A DNA stretch of 43,030 nt from Azolla pinnata (GCA_037176905.1 JBBBWG010029965.1:1-43030), one strand, 5' to 3'; shown: positions 1 to 15,751, counted from the stretch's first letter. A program made the numbers and translations. Notes: generated by a model from the sequence alone, not told the origin.

Positions 1-2877
1 CGCGCCAGCTGGACCGCGCCGCCGCCGGCCGCCGCCATCATCCTCGCCATCATCGCCATCATCGCCATCATCACCATCATTATCATCACACCATCCCCAT
101 CGTCCTAATCATCAGCCTAATCATCACCCTAATCACCATCCTCATCATCCTAATCACCACCACCATCATCCTAATCACCACCATCATCATCCTAATCACC
201 ACCACCATCATCCTAATCACCACCACCATCACCATCGCCATCATCATCCCCCGAGTACTCGCCATGGTCGTCATGAGCAGCAGCAGCTCTGGGCAGCCAT
301 CGCCATTCAAACAGCTTTCCGGGGCTACCTGGTACTACTAGTCAGCTCGCTAACTGTAGCTTCGAATCCGCCCGATATCATATGCCCATTTCTCGATTGA
401 ATCGCTCTGCTTTGGCGCCGCCTGATCCCGAATCTTCTTTCGGCTTCTTCTGTCGAGCTAGCCGTTGATGATAATTATGTCTGACGAATCGACGAATCGA
501 TGAATCGATGAATTGATGAATCGATGAGTCGCACGTAGGGATATCGATGAGTCGCACGTAGGGATATCGATGAATCGCACGTAGGGGATATCGGCAAATC
601 GATTCCCTCGCATCCAATGGCTTATCGACCATCGATCGATCCATCCATCCCTCGATCGATCGAAGGGGGAGATATTACATTACGGAACTCCTCAAATATC
701 CATCGATCATTGATCGAGAACACCCCGAATCGATGGATGGATCGATGGATGGATCAATAACCCCTAGATCGATGGATCGATAACCCCCAGATCAACGGAT
801 GGATCAATAACCCCTGGATCGATGGATCGATGGATCAACAACCCCCGGATCGAGAGATGTTGGGCCGATTAATGCGCATTATATGCGGCAAATTAGAGGA
901 GAATTTGAATGGGATTTACGCATCAACTGATCCCCTGCAGGCGAGGCGTGCGTTGAGGGCGTTGAAGGGCGTGGTGAGGCTTCAGGCGCTAGCGCGGGGC
1001 CGAATGGCGAGGAAGCGAGCCACGGCAACGATGCGCTGCGCGCAAGCGCTCGTGCGGGCACAAGCTCGCGCTAGGGCCACTCTACACCAGCCCGATCATC
1101 CGAATTCTGCCTCTGATCGCGATAATCTCGGAATCACGATCAATGCCAAGGCCAAAGAAGAAGAAGAAGATGGTGATGATAGGTCTGGTGATCATCATCA
1201 TCATCATCATCATCATCAACATCATCATCAACAACAACAACAACAACAAAATGTAGACGATGTGGCCGATGGCAAGCTAGGCACCCGACAACAGCTGTCG
1301 GGACCATCGACCAAACCCAGCTCCCTGCAGCTAGCTCCCGGCCCTAAGCCACCTCATGGGGTCAGTGCGAAACCGGGAAAAACCAGCTCTTTGTTTTCTT
1401 TTTTAGGGTAATCGGGTTGATCTGCTTCTGCTGCGATCCGATCGGGCCTTACATTGCCGCCGTGTCCTGATGTTTCTGGGCGCATGATGTGAAATGCATA
1501 AATAACTTCGGCACACTCGCAGAAAAACCTGCAAAGCCCTGATCCGAGCACGAGATGCCAATTGATCGGATCGAGATCGGAATCGCTATCCAGTTTGATT
1601 TCGTCGCCATTTTCCCAGACTTTTTCTTCTTCTTTTTTTTTTCGAATCCAGGAATCGGCGGACTGGGACAGCAGCGCGGCGACGGCAGAGCAAGTGCAGG
1701 CGAGAGCGGAGCAGAGGCAGATGGCGGCGATGCGGCGCGAGAAAGCACTAGCATACGCCTTCTCAGAACAGGCACTGATCGCTCTCGACGATTTCTCTCC
1801 CCGTTTCGGACTCTGCAATTCGATTCAGCCTCTGTCTGTATATATATATATATATACTCCGATCGATCCTAAACATATACAGTTGTTCTTCCCTGTAACT
1901 TTTGCCAGCTGAGGAGATGCAGACAAGCGGCGGAGACGAGGCCGGGGAACGCAGACTCGGGCGGCGCGGCGGCGGCGGTTTCACACTGGGGCTGGAAACT
2001 CTGGCTCGACCGCTGGATGGCCGCGAAGCCGTGGGAGAGCTCCTTCCCGGGGCTCGCCAGGGAGCACGTGAGCGTGATGAACGCGCAGCTTCTTCGTGCC
2101 GTTAGCCCCGATGATGATGATCATCGGGACGAGGTCGTGATCGAGGTCGTGATCGAGGACAACAACAACAACAACAACATGTTCGATGCGAAACCGAGGC
2201 CCAAGTGTGAAACCAAGGGCTCCTACGTCAAGAAGCGGAGCCTGTCGATCCCCGACGAGAGCATCGCGTCGTGGATGACGGGCGGCGACTCGCCGGCGAG
2301 CCCGCGGTTTCACACTGCGCCCGGCCCGTCCCCGGAACCGGCCGCGACGCCCGCGGGCCGCAATTCCCGTGTCGTCGGCGCGATTCCGAGTGCGAAACCG
2401 ATCGGATTCGCGGCGGATCGTGCCCCGATCGGCGGCTCGCGGCGCCCAGTATCCGCAGATTCCTCCCCGAGCAGGTGCTCTGCAAGCAGGGCATCGGCGA
2501 TATCCTCCTCTGCATCTGGACTCAAGATTTCTGCTGCAGCTAGCTCTGGTAGCAGATTGGTCGCCGAGGATCATCTGCACCATCCGAATCATCTGGATCA
2601 TCGTCGTCGGAGGTCGGGATCTCCGATGCCCTGCAGCGATCTGGATCAGAAGAAGGAGAAGATTCCGAAGATTCCAAAGAAGGTTCCGAAGAAGATTCCA
2701 GACCTGCAGGCGGCCGCGGATCTGGAGATCAAGATGCCCGGGTACATGCATACGACGCGATCGGCAAATGCCAGGGCTTCGGCGAAGAAGCCCGATCCGA
2801 CGGTGCACGATCACTTCTCCGGCCGCATCTCTGCCGCCCGCTCCGACAGCTGCCGCCAGTTCTCCGCACCGTCCTGA
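1..2877 (+). CDS. IQD (IQ67-domain) calmodulin-binding protein, 5' partial
   Basis: This is the 3' part of a plant IQD gene; these proteins bind calmodulin and are known as scaffolds on microtubules or at the plasma membrane. Proposed exons are <2-331, 941-1360, 1652-1771 and 1909-2877, all joined in phase 0. The first visible exon ends in the IQ motif [11 protein letters not shown], and exon 2 opens with [20 protein letters not shown], so the IQ67 core spans that intron as in the family. Exon 3 holds the [20 protein letters not shown] segment and ends AYAFSEQ. Exon 4 has the WMAAKPWE block and, near the C-terminus, a DUF4005-like [18 protein letters not shown]. The stop is TGA at 2875-2877. 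The end of exon 2 (GGG|GTCAGT) is the least certain junction. Exon 3 seems to use a GC donor at 1772; a GT at 1838 is also in phase and would add 22 residues. The start codon is off the window. Confidence 0.88.
104..249 (+). repeat. in-frame Pro-Asn/poly-His coding repeat in IQD
   Basis: About 21-bp units of the form CCT AAT followed by four to six CAC/CAT codons repeat just upstream of the IQ motif, in the same frame as it. They give Pro-Asn-(His)n repeats. I infer that they are coding because the frame stays open from position 2 into the IQ motif at 287-331, but an undetected exon boundary inside the repeat cannot be excluded. Confidence 0.6.
521..850. repeat. two short tandem repeats in IQD intron 1
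   Basis: Positions 521-590 hold three copies of a 23-bp unit containing GAGTCGCACGTAGGGATA. Positions 739-850 hold about four diverged copies of a unit built from GGATGGATCAATAACCCC. Both lie inside the intron that splits the IQ67 region (332-940). Confidence 0.8.
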
Positions 2878-3518
2878 TGATCCCCTTCTTAACCCGCGAA
2901 AAAAAAACCTGACAATTTCATTGGGATCGAATCGCACGATTGCACCAGTGTCGTTCAGTCGATCGCCCCCGAGAGATCCGATGCTTCTGCTAATTCCCTT
3001 TCTGGCTTGCTTTCGCCCGCTTCTTCTTTGTATAGATCGGATGCGATCGCATAATTGCATGCTAAAATTGATCGATGCGAATCTGTAATCGGACGGCGTC
3101 ACGTAATTGCAATGCTAAGCGATCGATTCGATTCTTGTTGTTTCCGATCGGATCGGATATTTAGATGCTGATTACTTGATTAATTAAATGCTTGCTTCCT
3201 TGCTTGCTTGCCTATAATCGGATCACTTAATTACATAATAATTAATCAAGTAAATGCTCACCTCTAGTTGGATCACATGACATAATTATATATTAATTAC
3301 TTCATCAATTATATGGTTGGTTGCAGGTTGGTTTCTTGCTTGCTTGCTTGCCAATAATTGGATGAGATCACATAGCTCTATGTCAATTAATTAACAATTA
3401 CTCTTGCTTATGATTGGATCAGATATGTTAATTACATCATTGAATGCTCACCTCTAATTGGATCGGATCACATAATTATATACATTAACTAAGCAATTAA
3501 ATGCTTTGCTTTTTTTTT
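2878..3518. other. IQD 3' flank, AT-rich, no gene seen
   Basis: This should hold the IQD 3' UTR and its downstream flank. It is AT-rich, with short TTGC runs near 3195 and 3340 and repeated phrases such as ATTGGATCACAT and CTCACCTCTA. I see no ORF of interest and no RNA gene. Confidence 0.6.
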
Positions 3519-4034
3519 GGGGGTGAATTACAAATAAAAAAAAGCCTAACAAAATTATAAATTATATCTTAACGCCCGCTAAAATAAAACATGACAAATT
3601 AACGCCTTTAACTAAAAATTAACACCCAATTAATTCCGTTAGTACAACGTTAATTGATTTTCTTCCGAATCGTTTCCCACTAATCGGTCCTAATCAATTC
3701 TCTCACTATATTCAATCAACAAAAGCTAGTAATTCTAGAATCTAATCAATCGAAACACGTCAATCAATCGATTAATTCGAGGTTGACTGAACTCGTAAGT
3801 AATTAATTTGATGTTAATTTGAACTCACAAATAATTAAACTCGATGTCCATTGAACTCACAATCAAGTAATTTAGCATTAATTAATCACTCTGATGTCAA
3901 TTTGGTGTTAACCAATTGATTAAACATTAATTTGTAGAACTTAGGTGCTAATTTGGTGTTAACAAATAGATAGAAAAGAAAGCCTTGTAATTATAGAGTT
4001 TTGGTAGGCGTTTGTTTTTGTGTAAATTTCCCTG
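3519..4034 (+). mobile_element. MITE-like element, copy A
   Basis: This is a non-coding AT-rich element of about 516 bp with imperfect terminal inverted repeats. The left end reads GGGGTGAATTAC, then an A-rich spacer, then GCCTAACAAAATTATAAATT. The right end is the complement of that layout: GTAGGCGTTTG, a T-rich stretch, then GTAAATTTCCCTG. The interior shares blocks such as AATCTAATCAATCGA with three other copies in this window. No protein is encoded. The superfamily is unknown, and I could not recognise a clear target-site duplication. Confidence 0.65.
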
Positions 4035-4250
4035 TTTTTTTTTTTAACCAACTCTTGTGTTTTTTTTGGTTAATTTTTTCTAAAGGCTGCCAAAGTACAT
4101 AATGCAGGACATTTTAACCAGCATTTAAAATTAAAAAAAAGTAAGGAAAAAAAGGACAAAAAAATAAAGAGATCGGAAAGGACCTTTCATTCGATCACAA
4201 GAAAAAGGAAGAGAATAAAATCAGAATTAAAAATAAAATAAAATAGAGCT

Positions 4251-4804
4251 TTATTACCACCAAAATGTCCATAAAAAAAAAAGGGACAAAAAAGTGAAAA
4301 GGGCAAATATCTGAAAGGAAGGAGTATATTTTAGAATTAGAATTAAATGAAACATTAGATAAAAATGGGGGAAATTGATCTAAAAAGGCCTAAAAATTAC
4401 AAATTAAGGCCTGGATTTTGAAGCTTAACACCCAATTGATTTGATTTAACACCCCCAAATCCATTGCTTGTGAGTTCAATTAACATCAAATTAACTGATC
4501 GATCAACCCTCGATTAGTTGATTAACGCGAGATTAACGTGTTGATCGATCGATTAGATTCTGACATTACTAGCTTCTGTTGATCGAATGTGGTACGGGAA
4601 TCGATTAGAGGATCGATTAGGAATTAGAGCGGAATGAATTGGGTGTTAATTTTTCGGGTGGAAGATAAGATCAAGCGTCGATCTGTTAATTTCTGATTTC
4701 AGGAAGCATCGAAATGTTCAGTTAAGTTACGATTTCCTCGGGCGTTTTCCGGAAATCATCCCTTAAAAAAATAATTATAGCCTTATTACCATCAAAATGT
4801 CCAT
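4251..4804. repeat. 22-bp direct repeats flanking MITE copy B
   Basis: TTATTACCACCAAAATGTCC (extending two more bases) at 4251-4272 recurs with one mismatch at 4783-4804. The two copies bracket MITE copy B and about 95 bp of left flank. They are too long and too distant from the element ends to be a simple target-site duplication, so a local duplication is likelier. Confidence 0.6.
4367..4763 (-). mobile_element. MITE-like element, copy B (inverted relative to A)
   Basis: Start GGGGGAAATTGATCT with a nearby GGCCTAAAAATTACAAATT, and end GGGCGTTTTCCGGAAATCATCCCT in broken form, mirror each other as in copy A. Read on the - strand, its interior aligns with copy A: it shares AAAAATTAACACCCAATT, then ATCAACA.AAGCTAGTAAT, then AGAATCTAATC. 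It is about 397 bp, somewhat diverged, and has no ORF. Copies A and B could fold back on each other in a read-through transcript. Confidence 0.6.
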
Positions 4805-4980
4805 GCAAAAATCGATGATTGTGATGATCATGGCACCAGACGATCGACATCAGGGTCCCAGAAGAACCTTACTGGTAAAAAAAAAATACACTGCCTTTTC
4901 TTCGCCTTCTTGTTTTTTACTGGTTGGAAAACATTACAGAACAAAACAACAATCTCTCTTTCCCACTTGTCATGTGACTA

Positions 4981-5011
<31 letters not shown>

Positions 5012-5702
5012 CAAGCAAATGCCAGAAGCTGAAGAAGGGGTTTAGGGGGAAAAAAGGAGAAAAAAATAGAACAAATTTATAACTGCTGGATCCATGCTCA
5101 TGAATGATCGAATGATCGAGTGATCGGATCTGCATGTGCTCCGCATGAAAGTTTTTATATGGTAAAAAACAAATAAATAAATAAATAAATAAGTAGCAGA
5201 TAGCCATTTGTTGGCCGACTCTTTTAACTAATGACAGGGTACATTTTCTGGAATAAATAAATAAATAAATAAATAAATAAATCGTTCGGACATTCACATA
5301 GTTAGTTGCGCATCTATTCGAACACTTGTTTATTTTCTCTCTTAAATTGTTTTTTTTTGGGGTAGTTTGTTTTCTGGAGAATTCTGGCTTTGTTCAACTG
5401 TCGAATACAGCGAAATCAGTTCTTGTCCAGCCAGGTATATATATTATTTATTTATTTTATTTCTAAATAGTGATTTCCTTTCAAGTAGTTCAATAGATGT
5501 ACAAAATTTATTGAGAAATTTATTTATTTATTTATACAGTTTGTTTTTTCTCTCCAGGAATCGACGATCTCTGACAAGTTTAAGCATCGCAAGACATCCA
5601 TCATTTGATTGTTTGACTGATTGATCGATTCATTCATTCATTCATTCATTCATTCATTCATTCTTTCTTTCTTTCATCACCAGGAGGCTATTCCCGATCA
5701 CA
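4805..5702. other. intergenic, simple repeats only
   Basis: This holds a CT microsatellite (4980-5007), AAAT-type tetranucleotide runs (about 5170-5192 and 5252-5282), ATTT runs (about 5440-5460 and 5518-5536) and a CATT run followed by CTTT (about 5630-5675). I see no gene. Confidence 0.7.
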
Positions 5703-6090
5703 CTCGATGATGATTCGAGAAGGCTAAGAACTTGCTACATAGACAGACAGACAGACAGACAGACAGACGAATATATAGATAGCTGTATAGAAGATAAATA
5801 GGATAGAGAGAACAACTGTCACGGACACACCAACCGTAACCCTATTCAAGGAACCGGTAGTGCTGTTAGCATACCAGAACCAAACTGGAAAAGCTTTCCA
5901 GCAAGTTCTAGCCTTCTCGATGATGATTCGAGAAGGCTACAACTTGCTACACAGACAGATAGATAGATGGCTATATAGACAAATAGGATAGAGAACAATT
6001 GTCACGGACACACCAACTGTAATCCTATTCAAGGAACTGGTAAGTGCTGTTAGCATACCAGAACCAAACTGGGAAAGCTTTCCAGCATCG
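5703..6090. repeat. 213-bp tandem duplication, two copies
   Basis: Copy 1 (5703-5903) and copy 2 (5916-6090) both start CTCGATGATGATTCGAGAAG and both end AACCAAACTGG.AAAGCTTTCCAGCA. Copy 1 carries an expanded AGAC run (about 5741-5767) where copy 2 has a short AGAT run. The block TGTCACGGACACACCAAC is intact in both. High identity suggests a recent duplication. No coding potential was seen. Confidence 0.85.
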
Positions 6091-7099
6091 AGCTCTGAAT
6101 CAACGGGCGGTGGGAACGGAATCTTTTTTTTTCCCCTTCTTTCCACATGAACTATATAATCCTATCATCAGTTATAAGAAAACAAAAAACAAATTGCAGG
6201 ATGGCGAGATTTCCGCTCACATACACAAAGAACATTGCCGTCTGAGTGGGTTGCATGTCAAGCTCTGTTTTTCTTCTTCTTCTTCTTCTTCTTCTTGTGT
6301 TTGTTTTCATCTATGCAATGTCGTTCAGTCGATGCTTTGCAGTTAGGAATCTTGCAAACTTGTAAGGCCTTTCTGACTCTGCAACTAATCGGAAGGGCTT
6401 TTTTTTTTCTTGTGTGTGTAAAGATGGGCCCCTGAAATCTCATCAAACCTTTATCGCTCGTCATCTAGCGTTATAGCTTTTATTTGGACATTGGAATGTC
6501 AGTTAGTTTACGAGGAATTCTCTCTTAGGATTCTCCTGAACACTCTGATCAGACAGTTCTTTAAAAAAAAAAAGGCGATTGTGCCAACTTAACCACTTGC
6601 ATGGCTGATTCCTCGTCTGAATCGAGAATGTGATATTCCTTGGGACAAAGAAGACATTCGTTAATTCTTCCTCTTTTTTTTTCCTCTCATACATGTATCT
6701 TTTTTTAGTAAAACGACATGATAATACAGAAAAGCTTTGCTATCGAAATTATTCTAAAAATAACAATTTAGGAAGGCCAACCTTCCGAGGTGCTACAATA
6801 TTAAATGACATAAATCTAACCAACTCTTTCTTGGGGACAATGTTCTCGTACGATATAATTGTGAAAACTGCCGAATCAAACTTCCCTTTTATCCCACACA
6901 TGTGCTTAGATACTCCAAAAAACTTATCAAAGAAGAAGGTTGGTAAAGCCTTATAACCTCGATTGAGAACCCACTGAAAATGTGACAAAAACATTGTCAG
7001 TTAATAATCCTCACAATTTTGATATGTAACAATTGTTTTTCTTCTTCTTTTCCTTTTCCTCCTCTTCTTCTTTTTCTTCTTTGTCATCGTTGTCATCTA
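6091..7099. other. intergenic, no supported gene
   Basis: It contains TTC-rich and T-rich runs (6268-6297, 7037-7084). Overlapping open frames near 6630-6994 on both strands (up to 108 codons) have no recognisable domain. I therefore do not call a gene. Confidence 0.5.
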
Positions 7100-7855
7100 A
7101 TCAGGAAGGAAAACCCTAATCAAAGAAGCGGAGCCGTAATCCAGAAGTGGAACCCTAATCTAGAAGCGAAACCCTAATGAAGAAGCGAAATGCTAATGCA
7201 GAAGCGAAATCCTAATGCAGATGCGAAACCCCTAATCGAGAAGAGAAAACGTTAATCAAGACGCGAAGAGCTAATGCAGAAGCGAAACCCTAATATAGAA
7301 GCGAAACCCTAATCGAGAAGAGAAAACGCTAATCAAGACGCGAAGCGCTAATGGAGAAGCGAAACCCTAATCCAGGAGCAAAGCCTTAATCCAACAGCAG
7401 GACCCTAATCCCGAGGCGAAACGGCTAATCCAGAAGAAAAACCCTAATCCAGAAGAAAAACCCTAATCCAGAAGCGAAACCCTAATCTAGAAGCAAAACC
7501 CTAATCCAGAAGCAAAATCCTAACCCTAATCCAGAAGCAAAACGGCTAATCCAGAAGCGAAACGGCTAATCCAAAAGAGAAACCCTAACCCAAAAACAAA
7601 ACCCTAATCTAGAAGCGAAACCCTAATCCAGAAGCAAAAACCTAATCCAGAAGCAAAACCCTAACCCTAATCCAGAAGCGAAACGGCTAATCCAAAAGCG
7701 AAACCCTAACCCAAAAACAAAACCCTAATCTAGAAGCGGAACCCTAACCCAAAAACAAAACCCTAATCCAGAAGCGAAACCCTAATCCAGAAGCAAAACC
7801 CTAACCCTAATCCAGAAGCGGAACCCTAATCCCAGAAGCGAAACCCTAAGAATGG
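7100..7855. repeat. telomere-like minisatellite (AACCCTAAT + CAGAAGCGA units)
   Basis: Roughly 18-19-bp units of the form AAACCCTAATCCAGAAGCG repeat for about 750 bp, with variants such as CGGCTAAT and CGCTAAT. Several places hold a doubled CCCTAACCCTAAT. It ends in a G10-type run at about 7854-7863, just before the GAPDH leader. The CCCTAA core resembles the plant telomere repeat and the telo-box, but the spacer makes this a distinct interstitial minisatellite. Confidence 0.85.
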
Positions 7856-8190
7856 GGGGGGGGCATTTTTGCGCAGTGGATGTACGCCGTCCGATGCCGG
7901 GCGCAGATCCAACGGCGGGGCAGGCGCCACGTATCGACTGACGGGCGGGCATGCATGCAGAGAAGGTCCTTCTCCGCCATCGCCATCTTCTTCTTCTTCT
8001 TCTTCTTCTTCCCCGATCTCTGCAAACCCTAAAACCTGCGCCGCTCTGCTTCTTCTCGTTCTCCATCTCCTCCTCCTCCTCCTCCTCCTCCTTCTTCTTC
8101 TCCTTCTTCTTCTGCTGTTTCCAATCTTCCCTCCAGTTTTTTGATCTTTCCAGCGTTTGGAGCTTCCTAGGGTTCCGGAACAGCGACGCC
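7856..8190 (+). promoter_or_regulatory. GAPCp proximal promoter and pyrimidine-rich leader
   Basis: The stretch between the telomere-like array and the GAPDH start codon is GC-rich to about 7960. It is then strongly CT-rich with TTC/CTC runs, typical of a plant 5' UTR. I see no TATA box. An ATG at 7951 is in frame with the gene and open to it, which would add 80 residues of low-complexity Leu/Ser/Phe. I prefer the ATG at 8191, which gives the MAASA-type start expected of a transit peptide. Confidence 0.5.
8024..8032 (+). promoter_or_regulatory. telo-box AAACCCTAA in the GAPCp leader
   Basis: This is an exact match to the plant telo-box, a motif known from promoters and leaders of highly expressed housekeeping genes. 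It lies about 160 bp upstream of the chosen start codon and is separate from the minisatellite upstream. Confidence 0.5.
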
Positions 8191-12782
<4,592 letters not shown>

Positions 12783-12930
12783 GTTGATTACTGCTGCGGT
12801 ACCTACAGATTGAGGCTACAATGTAATTAAAGAGAAATGTAAACAATAACTTGGAAGAGAAATCATCGTTAGAAATCATCGTTTTGTAAGGCCAGTTTTG
12901 AACCGCCCAGTTGAAATAGTTGGGTGGATG

Positions 12931-13035
12931 GCCTTTGAAATGAATGCAAGTGAATAATGCACCAAAACATCTGTTTTTTGCCCGCCTTTGAAATGAATGA
13001 AGTGAATAATGCACCAAAACATCTGTTTTTTGCCC
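12931..13035. repeat. 53-bp tandem duplication downstream of the GAPCp stop
   Basis: GCCTTTGAAATGAATG starts at 12931 and at 12984. Both copies end in ACATCTGTTTTTTGCCC. It probably lies in the 3' UTR or just beyond it. From 13036 to 13707 I see no further gene or repeat. Confidence 0.85.
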
Positions 13036-13707
13036 ACATCGTTGTTTTACATGGTATCCAAAATTGAAAGATGCTTGCAGCACAACAAAATCGTGTGGAT
13101 TAGTTTTTGTATGCATAGAAATCCACGGCTGGAGCAAGGAATCTTAACAAATGCTAACGCTTTTATCGACGTGCATATAGACAGGAAAATTGTGAAATTA
13201 CTAAAAGTGGGGGCATGTATCAGGAATTCCAATTCAAAACTTTGCTCTTACTTTTATCAACAAATTCGTTGATTATTAAAGAGCCCAAATCCTTGCTTTC
13301 AGCTTAAATCTCAACCTGTGCACGATGGAAGTTGTCTTGGTAGCATGAGCAGTTTTTAATCTATAGACCAAATACAAAGAAAAACCAAATATCTCAGCAG
13401 AAGCATCGGGAAAGAGAAAATAACTGAACGAACTTTTTCTGTATTAATTTGTCATCTATTCTTCTTTTTCTGTAAATGGAAGAATGTTAATGAGGGTTAC
13501 ATTTGGCTTTTACAAAATTCAGTCATTGATCTCAAACTTCCATCCTCAAGCCTGCTCTTTGATCCCAAAGTTTCATGCTCATCCATTCGCTGTGTTATCT
13601 TGAAGTTTCATCTTCATCCATTTGTGTGAAGCGGTAAGATTCCACTTCAACCTTGATCGAGATGTTTGTGTTATGGATTACATCCATCTCGGTACTAGGA
13701 GAAGACA

Positions 13708-15657
13708 TCATGATCCCTTTGTTTTCTTTCTAGGAGGGGATCGCCTAAGATCTTCAATGCCATCCTGTGCTACCTCGTCTTTCCTGTCCTCTTCTTTTGC
13801 TTCATCCTCTGTTTCATTATTCTTTACGATATCATCCTTCAATATACCTTCTTCCTCCTCCTTCCCCTTTCTTTCATCTCTTCCAATGTCAGTCCCTGTA
13901 CCATCCTGTTCTTTCTTCTCTTCGTCCATTGTTACATTATTCTTTACGATATTATCTTGTTCCTCCTTTTTCTTCTCTTCATCTCTTCCTGGATCAGTCT
14001 CTGTAACAACCTCATGCAGGCTGAGGGCCAAGCCATCCCCTTCATTCCTCTTTTTGCTGGTTTCCTTGCTTTCCCTGAGAGCTATCAACACATCCCGGAG
14101 TTTATCATCCCTGGCAAGATCTAGGGCTTTTTTACCTGCCTTGTTCAGCATATACAAATCGGCTCCTCTCTCAATTAACAGCTTCGCAACATCCAAATGG
14201 CCCCCTTGGGATGCGTAATGAAGAGGAGTCATACCTTTCCGGGTACGGGAGTGTATAGAGGCTCCATTTTTCAACAGGAGGCGGACAACCTCTACATGAC
14301 CCTTCTGGCTCGCAAAGTGTATAGCTGCCATATCATCAGCTGCCGATGCTCCAACCTCCGCATGCTTACTACACAATATCTGCACCACTTCGATTTGCCC
14401 TGCCCACGATGCTAGATGGAGCCTTCATTCAACCGAAAAGCATCAGATGGATTCAACAAATAGAAAGACAACTCACCACATGAGTCATAGCTGACAAGTT
14501 AAAAAGCATACATACAAGAAAAAGAGCATTGCATACTCCACCAAACTGTTGGCTAAATCCAGCAAACAACACAAGCCCCAGGGGTCCTTTGAGGATTACG
14601 GAAGGATGGAAACAGAAAAAGGCAAGCAAAATCTCCATTTTTCAAGAGTTATCCCAGTATAACCCTCTCTAATGCTGACAAAACGCCAGAACATTATTCT
14701 TGATAATAAAGTTAGAAGCAGGCAAATTTCTTCAACCTCTGCTTCACTATCGTCCCTGATGGGCAAAAGGGTCAGTGAAATGAACAAAACTGTTGGGTTG
14801 TGAGCAAAGAACCAAAATGGAGGCCTAGCTCACAAATTGAATAAATTTATACAATCGAAAGGTTCGAATATATTCACATGAACATTGATTGCGCACAACA
14901 GTTGGGATCGTAACTAAGGAGTTGAGACTGAAATAGGAAGATAGGAATATATTCCCAAGAACATCGCACAACAGCTGGAGCTGCAACTAACAACTTCTGA
15001 AAAATCGAGCATGCTCATACGATAGAAAGACCTCAAGTGCAATCATACAAAAGAAACGATGCTTGAAAACTTACGCAATTGACAGAGCCTCAGCAAGAAT
15101 GTCACATCGGTTGTTCACATAGTAGAAAGAACCCTTTGCACACCAGATGGGGCCCTTATAGCTCACGGCTTCAAGAATCGATCCGATTGATATGCAACCG
15201 AAAATCAGCACTGCACACACACTCTAACTGACTACTTTTTCAAGCCAATTGAGAACTAATATGGCAACCAAAAAAACAGGAAAGCGCGAACAAAAAGAGG
15301 GATGAAAAAAGAAGCCATCGACTGCAAGGAGAGGGGGCATCAAACCGAGCCAAAAAAACACCCTTTTTTGCACAGAAACAGAGGGAGGGGGGGCACACGA
15401 CAAGCTCAAAACGGAGGACGCTCCACATTTCCAAAACGAAGAGCCGAAACTCCAGAGACGAGAAGCAGCAGCAGCAGCATACAAGCAAACAGACATGAGC
15501 AAAAACGGAGAGCAAGGGGTTTTAGGGTTTCAGGGGAAACGTACGGCGTTCTGGAGTGGCGATCGCGGGCGCGCAGGCAGAGAGGGTCGGCGGAGAGGAA
15601 GGCCATGAGAGCTCCGACGTCGCCAGACCGCGCAGCATCGTGGATCGTCGCCGCCAT
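13708..15657 (-). CDS. ankyrin-repeat protein with acidic/basic tail
   Basis: Two exons: 15657-15545 and 14422-13708 (stop TGA), joined in phase 2 to give 275 residues. The split codon restores the ankyrin signature TPLHLAS. The ATG at 15657 (MAATIHDAARSGDV) is preferred over an in-frame ATG at 15753, which would only add an Arg-rich stretch translated from a purine-rich leader. About four ankyrin repeats span residues 3-140, including TPLHLASWAGQIEVVQILC, AAIHFASQKGHVEVVRLLL and TPLHYASQGGHLDVAKLLI. The tail (about 145-275) is highly charged, with a 40-residue internal duplication, and ends near a basic PPRKKTKGS, a possible nuclear signal. There is no membrane segment, so it is probably a soluble protein-binding adaptor. 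I recall plant ankyrin proteins with the same repeat-plus-charged-tail plan but assign no symbol. The single intron is 1122 bp. Confidence 0.85.
13815..14010 (-). repeat. in-frame 120-bp duplication in the ankyrin gene tail
   Basis: On the + strand CATTATTCTTTACGATAT starts at 13815 and at 13935, exactly 120 bp apart. Flanking CTTTCATCTCTTCC-like blocks recur at the same spacing. In protein, DIVKNNETEDEAKEED and DNIVKNNVTMDEEKKEQD are the repeated cores. The spacing is 40 codons, so the frame is kept. Confidence 0.75.
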
Positions 15658-15751
15658 CGCCAAATTCCTCTCTCTTCTTCTTCCTCGTCCTCTGCTTCGT
15701 CTTCTGCTTCGTCTTCTTCTTCGTCTTCTTCCTCCTTGTACGTACAAATTC

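Noticed and set aside
1981-3102. 373-codon - strand frame opposite the IQD last exon
   Set aside because: A GC-rich shadow of a recognised coding exon on the + strand; Arg/Gly-rich with no domain.
6630-6994. Overlapping frames of 81 and 108 codons on opposite strands
   Set aside because: No family recognised, no splice or promoter context; kept only as unassigned sequence.
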